A stretch of DNA of 64,000 bases from Verticillium longisporum (GCA_019188255.1 JAETXT010000010.1:1736001-1800000), one strand, 5' to 3'; positions 1 to 11,838 are shown, numbered from the stretch's first letter. The notes: generated by a model from the letters alone, not told the origin. Translations and numbers: made by a program.

Positions 1-2616
1 AGAGGATCTGTGACGGTTAGTCCCAACTCACAATGGCGCATCGTCAACGAACGTACCGTCTCGAGGGATGAGCCCGTAAGCCTTGCCGAGACTGTACTGC
101 TTGCTTTCCCGCAAAAACTCCACAAACCGCACCATGAGATCGTCTTGACTGCCTTGGCTGGAGCCTTCCCGGAGCAGCTGGATGTAGAGCTCCACCAGCC
201 GATTGTGGAAGTCAGGTGTCGAGTCGTCGAGCTCGCCAATAATGTGCTCGAGGTATTGTAGCTCGAGATGGGCGTCGATCCTCCTCAAAAAGGTGACAAC
301 ACGGTCACGAGGCAACGTCTCGGCGTTCTCGGAGTCTGCGAGGAAAACCTCCATCGCATGCTCCGAGTCGCGTTCCAGTGTCCATTCCGAATAGTGAATA
401 ATCAGGTCGATCTCGCGCGGAGGCAAGTTCTGCAGATAGGCAATGGTGCGCTCGGGACCGTGCAATGTCGGCGCTGCCTCATCGGCTTTCTCCGCTGCAC
501 CGAATCGCTTCAGCAGCTCCAATGCCTGTGAGTGCAGTTTCTTGCCGTAGAAAAAGTCGACAAGCTCCGTGAACCTGTTATGCTCTAGGAGCTTCTCGTT
601 GACCACTTCGGGGTCGCACAGATTGGGAATGCGAAACAGAGAGCCTGCTAGCTGGGGGCGCCAGTACATGTAGGCTCGGAATAGAGTTGTGTCGACGAGC
701 CTGAACGTCCTCTGAAGCTCGCCTTCGCGCTGCGCATCCGACTCGTCGGACGACGTGGGCATGAGGTTCTTGATGGCCTCTTCTGTTGAGCCGTTTGTGT
801 CGGACCGCTTCAATTTCGTTGTGACCGGATCAATGACACGTTGAAGCCGTGTCCGGGTTCCCACGAGATAGCCAGTCAATGCATGAACAGCATCTGCCAG
901 ATCCTTCTCCTCGAGTGTCAAATCGTCAGAAGACTTGCCCTTGATGCTCGGCGCGTCCTCTACATCCGTACCAAGCTTCTTAGATGCGATGGATGCGGTG
1001 TCTGACGCTGGAGCCTTGCGATGCCCCAGGAAGAGCTTCGCGAACCCGCCAGTCGCCTTGACCGGCGATGCTGCCGTCTCTGGTGGGTTTTCAGAGCTCG
1101 GCGAGTCCCCGTTGGTGTCTTTTGTAGAGCCATCCCCGTCATGTTTGTCTTCTTCCGCCTCGTCCTGGCGGGACTGCCCCCAGCCAGAAAGTTCACCTGA
1201 TATCGCTGGCGGGTACAACTTCAGCACGCGTTCCGGCGGGGCGTGCACGTGGTCCTCGTTGAACAGGTCCATCGAGTCCCTGAACTTCTTCTGCTTGAAC
1301 ATTGCTTCCGCCTTGAGCATGCTGACCTCGCGGAGCGTCTCTGTCTTGTCCTTCAGCAAGGCGTCTTCTAGCATGTTCAGTATGCTGATAGCTTCATCGT
1401 ATTTGGCCTTCTCCACGAGCTCGTCAATTTGCGAGTCGTAGTCGGTGGCATCCATCTTCCACACGGACCGTTCGCTCGAGATGTGGAAGCCCTTGCCGGC
1501 GTGCGCCAAGCTGAGATTCGGAGGCGGGAAATGCAGCTGCGCAGCGCCAGGAAGAGCCAACGTCTGCAGCAGCGACAACGTATCCGGGTTCCTGACTTCC
1601 AGAGACCCCTTGGCCGGTGGCTGCAGCGCCACGATGTAGGGGTACGAGTATCCAATCGAATCCGGCGCTGCCTGCCACGGGATCTGTCTCTTCTCGACCG
1701 GCTTCCCCTCGTCCGTGATGAAGAGCGTATTAATGTCCTTGGCCAGCAGCATCTCGCCCTCGGCCAGTTTCGCGGCCAGCGGCTTGGGCATGTAGCCCCC
1801 CAGGCCCATGTACCCCATTCCGGCGCTGCTGACAGCGCCGAAGCGGCTCGCCTGGCCCCCGGAGGCGCTGGATCCCGGGCTGATGATGTCCTGCACATCA
1901 TGGCTCACGACGTCGACGGTGACGTAGCCCGCGTTCATGCCGCAGACGACCCTCGTCGCGCTGACCCACGTCACCGTCCGGATGGACTCGGCGAGCGTAA
2001 TCTCCTCCACGTCGGTGCCCAGTTCGCTCTCGTGCCAGTTCCACACCAGCAGCCGCCGCCGAACGGCCACGGCCAGCCGGCTGATGATCTCGGGAATGCC
2101 CGTGTCCGGATCCTTGACAATGTTGGAGGTGACGGCGAAGCACGACGCATTCTTCGTGCGCGACAGCGTCTCGACCAGCTCGTACGTCTGCAGGTTGTGC
2201 AGGGAGATGTAGTAGTTGGACAGCGAGACGAGGGTCGTGGCCTCCTTGATGATGGCGAGCTGTTCAATGGCGCGCGTCGAGAACTTCTCCACCTCGCGCA
2301 GCAGATCGGTCGGCTTTGGCGGCGGCTGCGGCGGCTGCGGCGTCAGAGACGCATCGTCGTCGCCGTGGGGCGGGTTGGTGTGGGCAGAGCCGTTGGGCTC
2401 GGAGGGAGGGAGTTCGTTGAGGCGGTAGACGCGCAGTGCGCCGCTGTTGAGACCGACGAGGATCCGGTCGCCTGCGCAGACAGGGGTCAGCAAGAAGATC
2501 AACAAGTAAAGAATTTGTCAGCGTGTGCGCGCACCGTAGGCGAGTATTGTTTCGATCTTGCTCTTGTCTCGCTGCTTCAGCTCGATGATGGGCCGCGCTG
2601 TAAAGGCCGACAACAT
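1..2616 (-). CDS. vps39: Vps39/Vam6-like HOPS tethering subunit (C-terminus off the left edge)
   Basis: Vacuolar/late-endosomal tethering protein of the HOPS complex, acting in Rab7-dependent vacuole fusion. Exons on the minus strand: 2535-2616, 57-2471, and the start of a third at 1-7. Intron 1 (2472-2534) joins TAC-G to GC-GAC and gives AYGDRILVGLNSG, the conserved opening of the CNH/beta-propeller domain. Intron 2 (8-56, 49 nt) has donor GTACGT, branch CTAAC and acceptor CACAG; splicing gives LIPRDDPL, a conserved Vps39 string, so the TGA at 28-30 lies inside the intron and is not the real stop. The second half is alpha-helical clathrin-repeat-like, interrupted by a low-complexity Ser/Asp-rich insert. 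The C-terminal zinc-binding part lies outside the window. Family assignment is firm; Vps39 rather than a TRAP1-type paralogue is inferred. Confidence 0.85.
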
Positions 2617-3136
2617 GGCAACGTCCGGCTCGCGAACCGCGCAAGCTCAGTTTCCCGGCGCCCTCATCCAGCAGAGTGTAGGTCTAGGTATGTGTGGGAG
2701 CCTGCGGTCGGATGCACAGCTCATGCTTGTTGGGCGCGAAGGGGGATTGCTGCGGAGTGCTTTGCGTGCTGGCTCTAGAAGCAGCTTCGTCCTACCGAGG
2801 AGCAACGACGTCAGTGCATGACCGGTGGTCAGTGTGGGCTCGAGACATGCACTGTCCGCACTAGGCTGCCGCCATCACCAATGCATCAGCGCTCGTGATC
2901 CGAACTCCTGCCATTGAATCAAGAAATCGTTTTAATTGTGAAGACAATATGACTGGCGCAGTTTATGGACCTGACTGAGGTGGCCAGCTATGGAGAAGAG
3001 CTCACAAGTAAATCGCAGAAAACAAATTTCAGAACACCAAAGACAATGGCTCCAGTTCTAACCCCATCACAAATGCTAAAGCTTGCGCAGTCGGAATATC
3101 CTACGCTCTTCCTTCCGTGACTACCACTGCCCATAT
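2617..3136. other. Intergenic, 5' of vps39 and 3' of the phosphate transporter
   Basis: About 520 bp between two minus-strand genes, holding the vps39 promoter. I see no conserved open frame, RNA gene or strong repeat. Confidence 0.5.
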
Positions 3137-5792
3137 CTAGTCGAGTCCGGCGACCCTCATGAGCCCATACCCGAGGGTGACTGCCACGATGAGAGTGAGG
3201 ATGCTGCTCGGCACACCCCGGCTGATGAAGTGCTTGACCTGGAGATACCTCTGTCCGGTTGGGTCCTCCTTCATGATGGCAGCTGCACGCTAATTAGCTT
3301 CGTACGTGGAAATGACAACCTGATCGACTTACTCATGTTGGGGAAGCCACTGGTCGGAAGGCCCATGGCGGCACTGCACATGAGCACGCCAGCCATGACG
3401 AGCAGATTGGGATGGGGCTCCTCCATGCTCATGCCAACATCATACACAAGCGGCAGGATAATCAGAGCGGCAACCGTGTGACTGATAAACGTGGCAATGA
3501 TGAGCGTCAGTGTCGAAAAACGAGGAGGACGCCGTAGAGACTCATGCCCTCGACGCGACTCGACACGATTCCGGCCACGGTGTGGAGCAGGCCGGATGAC
3601 TTGACCGCCTTGCCCAGCGAGAGACCGCCGGCTGCCAAGATGATGATGGTCCAGGGAAAGTTGTTGAAATCCTCCTTGGTAAGGATGCCGATACCGAAGA
3701 AGAGGACAATTGGGATGATGGCAATCACGCCCATATCGCCAAACACCGCCTCCAACTGATGGCTAGCACACCAAAGGCCGATAGTGATGATGGTCACAAT
3801 CGACACAAAATACTGCACGCCCGTGAATTTCTCCTTGACAGGCCGGATGGGCGCAATGGTGGTGCCCTTGCCCGGCTGGAAGGTGATGAGCAGCAGAATC
3901 CAGATGAGCACAATCGATACGATGCCAACGGGAATCACAATGAAGAACCACTGGATCCAGGTCGGCGCGGGCTTCATGATGCCAACAGCAACGACGTTTT
4001 GTGGCGACGCAATTGGGGACAGCATGCCACCAATGTTAGACGCCAGTGCGATGCCCATAATGACAGCCTTGGACATGGCCGAATCTTGAGGAAGTGTCCT
4101 CAGCATGGGCTCAATAATGGAAAAGCACAGCACCGGAGCAGCGACGTTGGAGATCAACATGCTTGCGAAGGCAGCGACGAGCATGTTGGCGACGAGAACG
4201 GTGCGTGGCGTGGTACCGGCCTTGCTGAGGACAAACGTTGCGAGGCGCTTGTCGATCTTGCACTTTGACAGTGCAGCAGCCAGGGTGAAGCCACCAAGGA
4301 GAAGCATGATGACTGGTGTCCACATGGAGGAGAAAACAACAGCAGTCGCAGACTTTGAGTCGAGCCTCTGATACGGTTTCTCCTCCGCTCGGACGACCCG
4401 CAACACGACGCAGAGAAAGGGAATGGTCAACGAAGTGACGAAGAGAGGAATGGCCTGCATTCTGTTAGCAAATTGGGTTCGTAAAAAGACGAGAGCACGC
4501 ATACCTCGGTAGCCCACAGCAGACTGACAAAGACCAGCAGGGCTAGACAGTTCTGCTGCTCGGGACTCTCCATGATCGGGGCGAAGAGAATGACGAAGAA
4601 GATGGCAATGATGAGCAGGAGCTGCAACATGGCTGTGCTTGCCAGCCAACTTGGCACAGCAAAACGGCCAATCGGGGTCTTGAGCTCCTTCGTGACCGGA
4701 GTGTCGTCGTTGTCACCTTGCAGGCGCCTAGTGATGGCTGTCGGATCAGTGCCAAGCAGGCTTCGACCCAGGCTGGCAGCTTCCGCACGCCTCTCCATGC
4801 CGATCATGTCTCGCCATACCGTATTGCGCTCCCACACGACGTGCTCTCGCAGGTGAGAGCGAAGATCGCGCTTGGCGAGAGCCTCATCGCCATTGGTGAC
4901 AATATCAGTGTAGGCCTGCTCCATCTTGACAATGTTGGCTTCGATCGTCTCCATGGTCTCAGGCTTGAAAGGGTAGGCTGGGTCGACAGAAGCCGCCGTG
5001 TACTTCACCCGAAGCTCCTTGTCGAGAGTCTTGTCGAATTTCTTCAGGACTTTGCGGAAGCCTGTCTTGTTGAGTTGTATGTACGACTTGAGCTCGCACA
5101 ACTGGACGTATAGGCTGGTGATGCGCTTCTTGAGCATGATGCCAGAAGAAAAGGCGAACGTGCGCTCGGCATAATCATCCATGGCCAGACTCTGCCGACG
5201 TCCAGATCTTGACAGCTCACCAGACGCAGTCATATCGCCGATGGACTGGGGCATGATGTTGGGCAGGGTTTTGCGTCGGCCACCCGCACTGATCCTGCTC
5301 TTGGTGAGCCCGGTTGTCTCGTCGTCATCTTCGTCGCTGTCTTCGAGATTGTCGTCAACTGATGAACGACCGGGGTTGCTTGCGACACGCTGCAGTCCGT
5401 CCGACGACCGGCGCCCTGATGTTGACGTGATATCTTCGTCTTCGGAGTGGTTGCCGACGTCCCGGAGCAGGTCGTTCACCTCGTCGAGAAGCTCTCCTTC
5501 TTTGGCCACGTAGAACGAGCATATCTTCTCGAGCTCGACATCGAGAGCGCGACTGAAGACCTCTTCGGGTTCTTCGTTTCGGATGAGCGGTCTCGATTCA
5601 CCATCGCCGCCGGTGGCCTGGTGGGCTGTCTTCTCGAGCTGATAGATCCTGTGAACAAGGTGTCAGCCGTGCGAAGCATGATGAAGAAATGCAAATCGGC
5701 ACTACGAACAGCTTCTTGAGGTTGCTGTAAGCGACATAATGGCTGCTCCAGTCGGGCACCGCATTGAATTGGATGCTGTGGGAAAACTTCAT
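3137..5792 (-). CDS. SPX-domain low-affinity phosphate transporter (Pho87/Pho90/Pho91 type), with a frameshift
   Basis: Inorganic phosphate transporter with an N-terminal SPX inositol-pyrophosphate sensor and a C-terminal anion-symporter domain of about 12 membrane segments. Exons: 5710-5792, 4505-5648, 3333-4454, 3137-3282, with introns of 61, 50 and 50 nt. The start gives MKFSHSIQFNAVPDWSSHYV, the invariant SPX N-terminus; joins give KKLIYQLEK, WATEAIPLF and GFPNMTAIMK, all conserved. A linker rich in Asp, Glu and Ser precedes the transport domain. Intact product about 831 aa. Within exon 3 the coding strand reads GTTTTTCG (five A on + at 3516-3520) where VLLVFSTLTLIIATFISHT needs six T, so the frame breaks and hits TGA at 3507-3509. 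This looks like a one-base homopolymer loss. Vacuolar (Pho91) or plasma-membrane (Pho87/90) location cannot be told from sequence. Confidence 0.88.
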
Positions 5793-7103
5793 ATCGTCCT
5801 GCGCTTGCAGCCACAGCCGCTTCTCAAGTCGCTTCTCGTCGCGGCGGGCTTGTCGTGCCTCTAGTTTACGACGATGCTGGATCGGTTGGTAATTGACCAA
5901 TTCGAACTCGTCGTCGTCGAGGTTTGGCTTGTTCCCTCCTCTGTCCAGAGGGTCTGTGGTGGTGGAAGGGTTGTCGTTGTCAAAACGAACTAGTCCTTGC
6001 GCGGGACCCGCTTGGTGGAGAGAGGAGGGATGACGAGATGCTGCGTGGGACGGTATGGTGAAGAACAGATAAGGCAAATGTCGGGTGACAGTATGCCAGC
6101 GCTCAAGGTCGTAGACTCACGAGGTCTTCACGACGCGTCTGGCTGCAATGGGGAAATGTAAATTCGGTCTTGAAGGCTGCAACACGTGGGGGAACTATTG
6201 GGCGGGCTGTGCTTGATGGAGTTCAATGCGAGACACACAGCAGCAAGCCGCCATCCAGCTCCAATGAGGTCAGACGTCAGCGACCAAGACGAAGCTTGGT
6301 CATAAAGCTTCAGCCACATGCACGCCTCACTGTCTTTCAGCCACAGTATTTTCTGGGACCAACCTTGGTGTCCATGATTTCGTAATATGACAGCACTCTC
6401 TTCTAGGCTTCATCTCCAGCGTCGCACCGTGACAAACTACAAACCCCTTGATGAGGAGCCGCCTCTGGATACGAATCACACTCTGTCGGTCATTTGTCAT
6501 GACTTGGACGATCCAATTCAAATGAACAGAGGATGGGCTGCAGGCTATTCAGAGAAGGCTCTACCGCATCAATACTCAAACCAAGGCCTGTTGGTCGTTA
6601 GCGAGAAATGGACAAGGTGCAACAGGACGGACTTTGTCGGAATCGACTCCTTTCAGGCGTCAAATCTGCGCTCTTTAACGGTTCTACCTCAGCGGGATCC
6701 GGCTTCTCCAAAGATGACCTGATGAAAGTCCGCCTGTCGAGATCATAAAGCGCGCCGACGGCAAAGTTAGTCATCGCGCGAACGCCCAAGACTTTGGGTT
6801 TATCGAGGCGACGAGGACCATTTTAGAGACGATTGAACTGCTGAGCTCATGGCTTCATGATAGACCCCTACCGTATCTAGGCTATGGGTGCCCACGGTCT
6901 ATTGCAGAAGACAGCGTACCATTGTATTCTCGGAATCGTGGGAAAGACACCAGCCGACATGATGAGATTCAATGCTCAGAAGCAGGCCGTCTTGGCTTCC
7001 GAGCATTTCTATCCGAGGTTCACCGATCACCGACGTCTAGCCCCGAACTGGCCGATCCCCCGTCCGCAAACTTCAGTTGGCCTAGGATGATCGTATCCCA
7101 ACG

Positions 7104-7142
7104 ATCAGATAATTGGTTGCTCTGGATATTCGGATCAGATAA
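7104..7142 (+). promoter_or_regulatory. Two SreA/Fep1-type GATA sites (ATCAGATAA)
   Basis: Exact ATCAGATAA at 7104-7112 and 7134-7142, 30 bp apart in the same orientation, about 600-630 bp upstream of the FAD oxidoreductase ATG. The first overlaps an inverted CCAAT box (ATTGG, 7112-7116), the core bound by the CBC/HapX complex. ATCWGATAA is the known consensus for the fungal iron repressor SreA and its orthologues. Confidence 0.65.
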
Positions 7143-7373
7143 TTTCTCTTGGCATGACATCGACTTTGGTGCAAGTCGAACCGGAAAAATGGCGCAAGAC
7201 ACCTCATGGTAGCCAAGCCTGGCGAGCGCTGCTTCGCCTCATCCTTCTCCCTGAACTCGGACTTCCGGTGCTGCCCAACAGGTCCAACCGAGATGGGGCA
7301 GGTGAAGCCGATGCGCGCTAGACGACACGGTGCAGGCGTTGCGACGATCCAAATGGTGCGGCGGTTGAGGAGG

Positions 7374-7382
7374 ATCTGATAA
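7374..7382 (+). promoter_or_regulatory. SreA/Fep1-type GATA site (ATCTGATAA)
   Basis: Exact ATCTGATAA about 360 bp upstream of the FAD oxidoreductase start; the third such site in this promoter. Confidence 0.6.
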
Positions 7383-7734
7383 CTTTAAAGGACTCCACCA
7401 ACCACGTCCCCCTCCTCATGTCACAGCATATGAGGAGAAACACCGATCCAGACCGAGCCACTGGTCCATCGGAGACATGGCCATGGATCGCCCCTTGAAT
7501 GCCTATCTTGGCTATCAGAACATGCCCAAGGTTCCGGGACACCCAGAGGCCAAAAGAGGGGGGTTTGGAGACAAGAAAACCGTCCATTTCCTCCACTGTC
7601 ACTCGCAGGATTATTCCTCTTTCCAAGCGTACAGGAGGGTTGAATTTCAGTGCACATCAGCATTCCTGCTCCTTCTCTGTATTCCTTGTGTATTCTTGAT
7701 ATTTCCAAGTGCTGCGAGAGCCTACACCGACATC

Positions 7735-9263
7735 ATGGGCTCCCTCCAGAACACCGTTCCACCGTTCCGCCTCCTCGTCGCCGGCGGCTCCTACGCTGGC
7801 CTCTCTTTTGTTGTGAACCTCTTGGATATCTGCAACGGCCGTTCTCCGCGCATGGCCCACGAACCGTACTCTCATCACCCGGACTTCACTCGCATCCCCG
7901 TCGACATAACCATTGTCGACGAGAGGGACGGCTACTGTTGGTTCCGCCGACTCTCCCTCTTCGCACGTATCATGACCCATCTGACATTCTTACGCAGTCC
8001 ACCTCATCGGCTCTCCACTCGCACTTGCCTCGTCCGACTATGCTGCCAAGACCTGGATCAAGTTCCAAGACATCCCTGCTCTGCAGAGGCCGAACATTCG
8101 CTTCGTCCAAGGCAGCCTTGATGAGATCAATACCACCGCCAAGTCAGCCACCGTACTCTCTCACATCACCAAGATCCCCCAAGACATTTCCTATGACTTT
8201 ATGGTCAGTGCCACAGGCCTGCGCCGCCCCTGGCCCGTCGTTCCTCAGTCCCTGCTGCGAAAGCAGTTCCTCCTGGAGGCCGAGGAGCAGATTCACGCCG
8301 TCCACAACGCCCCCGATGGCGTCGTCATTGTGGGTGGCGGCGCCGTCGGCATCGAAATGGCGGCCGAGCTCAAGCTCGTCAAGCCCGACGCCGACGTGAC
8401 GCTCGTGCACTCCCGCGAGAAGCTTCTGTCCTCAGAGAACCTGTCGGACGAGTGCAAGGACGTGGCCCTCGATCTCACGCGCGAAGCCGGCGTCGAGGTT
8501 CTCCTCAACCACCGCGTCGCCGAGACGCGCAAGCTCGATGTCCCCGAGGGCAGTCGTGCGCGCTACGAGGTTGAGTTTACGAGCGGCGAGAAGCGCTTCG
8601 CCAGCGAGGTCATCATGGCCGTGTCGCGCCCCGTGCCCTCGACGGGCTACCTGCCCGCCGAGACGCTCGACGAGGAGGGTTACGCCAAGGTCGACTCGAG
8701 CCTGTTCCTCGAGGGCGTCAGCAACTCTGACTTCCACCTCGTTGCCGGCGATGCGTGCAAGTGGGAGGGTATCAAGCGCGCAGGTGGCGCCATGCACATG
8801 GGACACATGGCGGCGATCAACGCGCACCAGCGCATGATTGCGATCCTCGCCAAGGAGAAGGGACTGGAACACAAGCCCGAGTTCAAGGTGCTCGAGGCGT
8901 TCCCGCCCGCCATTGGTCTTGCCGTTGGCAAGAAGGCTGTCGCGTACGGCCCGGACATGGGCACGATCCATGGCGAGGAGGTGATGGAGGCGTACTTCCG
9001 GGACGACCTGGGCTTCACGAGTAAGTGCAGCGCGTTTTGTTCTGATCCATGTTCTGATCCCATGTTCTGATCCCATGTTCTGATCCCATGTTTCGGGTCC
9101 GCTCACATTGGCTAACCGAATCGCAGTCTGCTACAATTGGATGGGCCTTGGGAAGAGCCCTGCCGAGGAGGAGGAGGCGGCGGTCGTTGCCGCCGAGACG
9201 GCTGCGAAGACGGCCGTTGACATTACCGAGGAAGCCACCAAGGTGGAGGAGATTGCGGCTTGA
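7735..9263 (+). CDS. AIF/AMID-like FAD-dependent NAD(P)H oxidoreductase
   Basis: Single-polypeptide flavoprotein of the pyridine nucleotide-disulfide oxidoreductase fold (AIF/AMID/FSP1 or NDH-2-like), expected to move electrons from NAD(P)H to a quinone or other acceptor. Exons 7735-7936, 7998-9020 and 9127-9263; 453 aa. Joins give DGYFHLIGSPLALAS and FTICYNWMG. An N-terminal FAD dinucleotide motif (VAGGSYAGL), a central NAD(P)-binding motif (VIVGGGAVGIEMA) and the second FAD motif (VAGDACKWEGIKRAGGAM) are visible. The tail is short, Ala/Glu-rich and helical. There is no obvious signal peptide. Three SreA-type sites lie upstream and the siderophore gene sidF follows, so iron-responsive expression is likely. 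The physiological acceptor is unknown. Confidence 0.85.
9039..9089 (+). repeat. Tandem 12/13-mer repeat inside intron 2 of the FAD oxidoreductase gene
   Basis: Four head-to-tail copies of GTTCTGATCCCAT (the first lacks one C) fill half of the 106-nt intron 9021-9126. Confidence 0.85.
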
Positions 9264-9610
9264 TTTGGGTTGGCTTGTTGGCGTACATGGCACATGGGAC
9301 AAGACTGATACCGGATACCCCGTTGATCCGCTTGGGTGGGAAGGTCTTTATGGCACTCTGGATATGATGATTTTAGGTGGACGACGGCGTCTGGGAACAT
9401 AGATTTTCGTTTACATCAAGGCTACTTGTGTTTTCATCGCACGTTGATACGGTGTCGGACTTGTGACCAGCACAGCACACAGACAATGTCTGCCTCATCC
9501 CGTGGAGCGCATGCAGGTGACGAGTAAGTAGCGTGGCCTCATGACGCGCGATGGCTTGTGATGGACAATGTGCTCGGCCATGGGTCCAGGATCGTAGGAG
9601 GAAAAGATTT

Positions 9611-9619
9611 TTATCAGAT
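9611..9619 (-). promoter_or_regulatory. SreA/Fep1-type GATA site (reads ATCTGATAA on -)
   Basis: TTATCAGAT on the plus strand, 831 bp upstream of the sidF ATG. Confidence 0.55.
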
Positions 9620-9696
9620 CGAATGCCATCGGGGGTTTGGCCGGAATCGGCCCAGCGCTGGAGCGTGGGTAGGGCCTCTTGGGGCCTTGGGGCCTT

Positions 9697-9720
9697 GGGG
9701 CATCAGGGCCCTGATGCCCC
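9697..9720. promoter_or_regulatory. 24-bp perfect palindrome between two GATA sites
   Basis: The left half GGGGCATCAGGG is followed directly by its exact reverse complement CCCTGATGCCCC. It sits midway between the GATA sites at 9611 and 9738. The role is not known; a dyad operator or a cruciform-prone element is possible. Confidence 0.5.
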
Positions 9721-9737
9721 TGATGGAGCCCCTAGAG

Positions 9738-9746
9738 TTATCTGAT
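9738..9746 (-). promoter_or_regulatory. SreA/Fep1-type GATA site (reads ATCAGATAA on -)
   Basis: TTATCTGAT on the plus strand, about 700 bp upstream of the sidF ATG. Confidence 0.6.
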
Positions 9747-10441
9747 CCGCTGACATTCCCTGACCCTGGCCTGCCCTGCTGTGATTTGCATCGCACCCCC
9801 CCCCTCTCTCTTCTCTCTCTCTTCCCTGTTGCATCCTTGACCCTGCACTGCACCTCTTCACACCACCATCTTGATTACACCACCATCTAATTGCACCCTA
9901 CCTGGCTGTGGCCGTCACTTGGCCGAGGTACATCGCAGTACCAGTCCACCACTCGATCCACCTTCTTCAACAATGCCGCCTGTCCACCCCCCCTCCCCTC
10001 CCGATCAACGTCGGCTTCTCTTCATTGGGAAACCAGAGCGCGGAGGTTGGATCGATGGAGTGGATGACGCGAGGGGTGCTTGGGGGGGTTCTGCATCGCC
10101 CATAACCGAACAGCAGACTCGCTCGCTCTCCTTGCTCGTTCTCGAAGGCAAGGGTCCTGCGTTCTGGATCGGCAGCAGGCATGTCCAGCCGACCGACCGA
10201 CTGCCAAACCAGCTGCAGCATGACATGACATGGGAGGGGAATATTTTTGAGAGAGCTTCCTCGTAGCTCCGAGGCGCGCCGCTCACCCCCTCGTTCAGCT
10301 ACCTGGTTGCTAGTGCTGGTATTGCCGTCTGTGTGTTGCCGAACAAACACGGCAGCTCGGAGACGTTGCACCTGCCATTGACATCTCTCTATCATCATAC
10401 CTACCCAAGGTTAGCAGGCAGGACTGACAAAAACCTGCATC

Positions 10442-11838
10442 ATGTCGACTTCCACGACCCTCGCCAGCTTGTCACCAGACGAGACGCTCATCAAGCTCCC
10501 GAGCCCCTACTCGACCGAGTACACCCTCCAGCGCGCCTTCAACCACGATGAGTTCTCCGGCAAGACCTCCGAGGGCGGCCTGCACTTCTACAAGCTGATC
10601 CCTCGCGCGACACAAGCCAAGGGCGCGGCCGAGCTGCCTGAGCCGCTGGACAACCCCGAACTCTACTTTGCAGAGCCCGCCGAGCTCAAGTCGAGCGAGC
10701 TGCCGCCCGACTCGAACAACAGCGCCTGGGCTCGATCCCGCCGCGCCCCCAACTTTGTCGTCTCGTGGCCTGGTCAGAAGCAGCCGACGCTCGCTCAGGC
10801 ATGGCTCCTCGTCTACGTCCTCTTCACCATCAGGCCCGGCACCGAGCTGGCGCGCCTCGAGCTGCGCGGCACGGATGCCGTCCTCCTCGGCCAGCAGCTC
10901 CAGGCCGTCGCGCTCGCCATCGAGCACCCTGCGCAGAACGGCCAGCAGAACCCCGAGGCGACGCCCACGAGGTCCACCGTCGTTCTCCTGCGCAGCGCCT
11001 TCTGGCAGGGCGCCGGTTCGCCCTTTGGCCCCCGTCCCGTCTGGCTGCCCGCCGAGTCGCCCTCGCCGCTGCTGCCCGCCGGCCGCTCCCTCTCTTCCTA
11101 CCCTCTGACGCCGCTTCAGCACACCATGACGCTGACGCCTGCCGGCGACCCCTCGAACCCGACGCTGCACCAACAGGCCTGGCACCCCATCCGCCCGGCC
11201 AAGCCAGCCCCAGGCGCCGTCGTCTACAGCCGCTGGATCCCCCACCTCAAGGAGACCTTCTCCATGGTGTCGCTCGACTACACCGACGCCGAGCACCTGC
11301 GCCTCTTCCACGAGTGGCAGAACGACCCGCGCGTGTCCCAGGGCTGGAACGAGACGGGCACCCTCGACCAGCACCGCGAGTACCTCCGCAAGATCCATGA
11401 GGACCCCCACCAGGTCGCCGTCCTCGCCGCCTGGGAGGGCACCTTCTTCGCCTACTTTGAGGTCTACTGGGCCAAGGAGGACAAGCTCGGCGGCTACTAC
11501 GACGCCCAGGACTGGGACCGCGGCCGCCACTCCCTCGTCGGCGACGTGCGCTTCCGCGGCCCCCACCGCGTCAGCGCCTGGTGGTCCTCCCTCATGCACT
11601 ACCTCTACCTCGACGACCCCGCACCAGCTGGGTCGTCGGCGAGCCCAAGAAGACCAACGACACGGTCCTCATGTATGACTTTATGCACGGCTTCGGCCTC
11701 GACAAGTTTGTCGACCTGCCGCACAAGAGGAGCGCCTTTGTGCGCTGCTCGCGCGAGCGCTTCTTCCAGCTGTGTCCGCTCGGCGACAATGAGAAGATGG
11801 TCGGTGGTCTGCGGTTGGGGCTGCTGCCGAAGCTGTAA
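10442..11838 (+). CDS. sidF: SidF-type anhydromevalonyl-CoA:N5-hydroxyornithine transacylase, with a frameshift
   Basis: Transfers the anhydromevalonyl group to N5-hydroxyornithine, the acylation step of fusarinine siderophore synthesis; Aspergillus SidF is peroxisomal. Intronless; about 465 aa once the frame is joined. The N-terminal half is a divergent duplicated fold, the C-terminal half a GNAT domain of the IucB/RhbD (AlcB) type with [33 protein letters not shown] and [20 protein letters not shown]. At 11617-11620 there are four C where five would join HYLYLDDP to [10 protein letters not shown]; as given, the first frame runs on to 11914 with nonsense sequence, while the conserved C-terminus continues in another frame to TAA at 11836-11838. 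The C-terminal tripeptide PKL resembles a weak PTS1. Convergent with sidI. Confidence 0.87.

Larger units (their letters stand above)
5793..7734. other. Intergenic between the phosphate transporter and the FAD oxidoreductase
   Basis: A divergent promoter region of 1.9 kb. The first 285 bp upstream of the transporter ATG stay open in its frame (a possible 95-codon extension rich in Lys, Arg and Glu), but the conserved SPX start argues against its use. The part nearest the FAD gene holds three SreA-type GATA motifs, listed separately. I see no further gene. Confidence 0.5.
9264..10441. other. Intergenic upstream of sidF
   Basis: 1.2 kb between the FAD gene stop and the sidF ATG. It holds two SreA-type sites and a 24-bp perfect palindrome, listed separately, then CT-rich stretches (from about 9797) and a homopyrimidine/poly-C tract near 9988-10005 that resembles a fungal promoter. 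No gene recognised. Confidence 0.5.

Noticed and set aside
1429..2778. 449-codon plus-strand open frame
   Set aside because: It is antisense to the conserved Vps39 exon, is Arg-rich, and has no family signature; a high-GC codon mirror.
3480..3521. A 40-nt intron in the phosphate transporter starting GTTTTT and ending ATCAG instead of a frameshift
   Set aside because: It would remove part of a conserved membrane segment (STLTLIIATFIS); a missing T restores that segment exactly.
10472..11599. 375-codon minus-strand open frame over sidF
   Set aside because: Antisense mirror of the conserved transacylase; Gly/Val/Glu-rich composition from GC-rich third positions.
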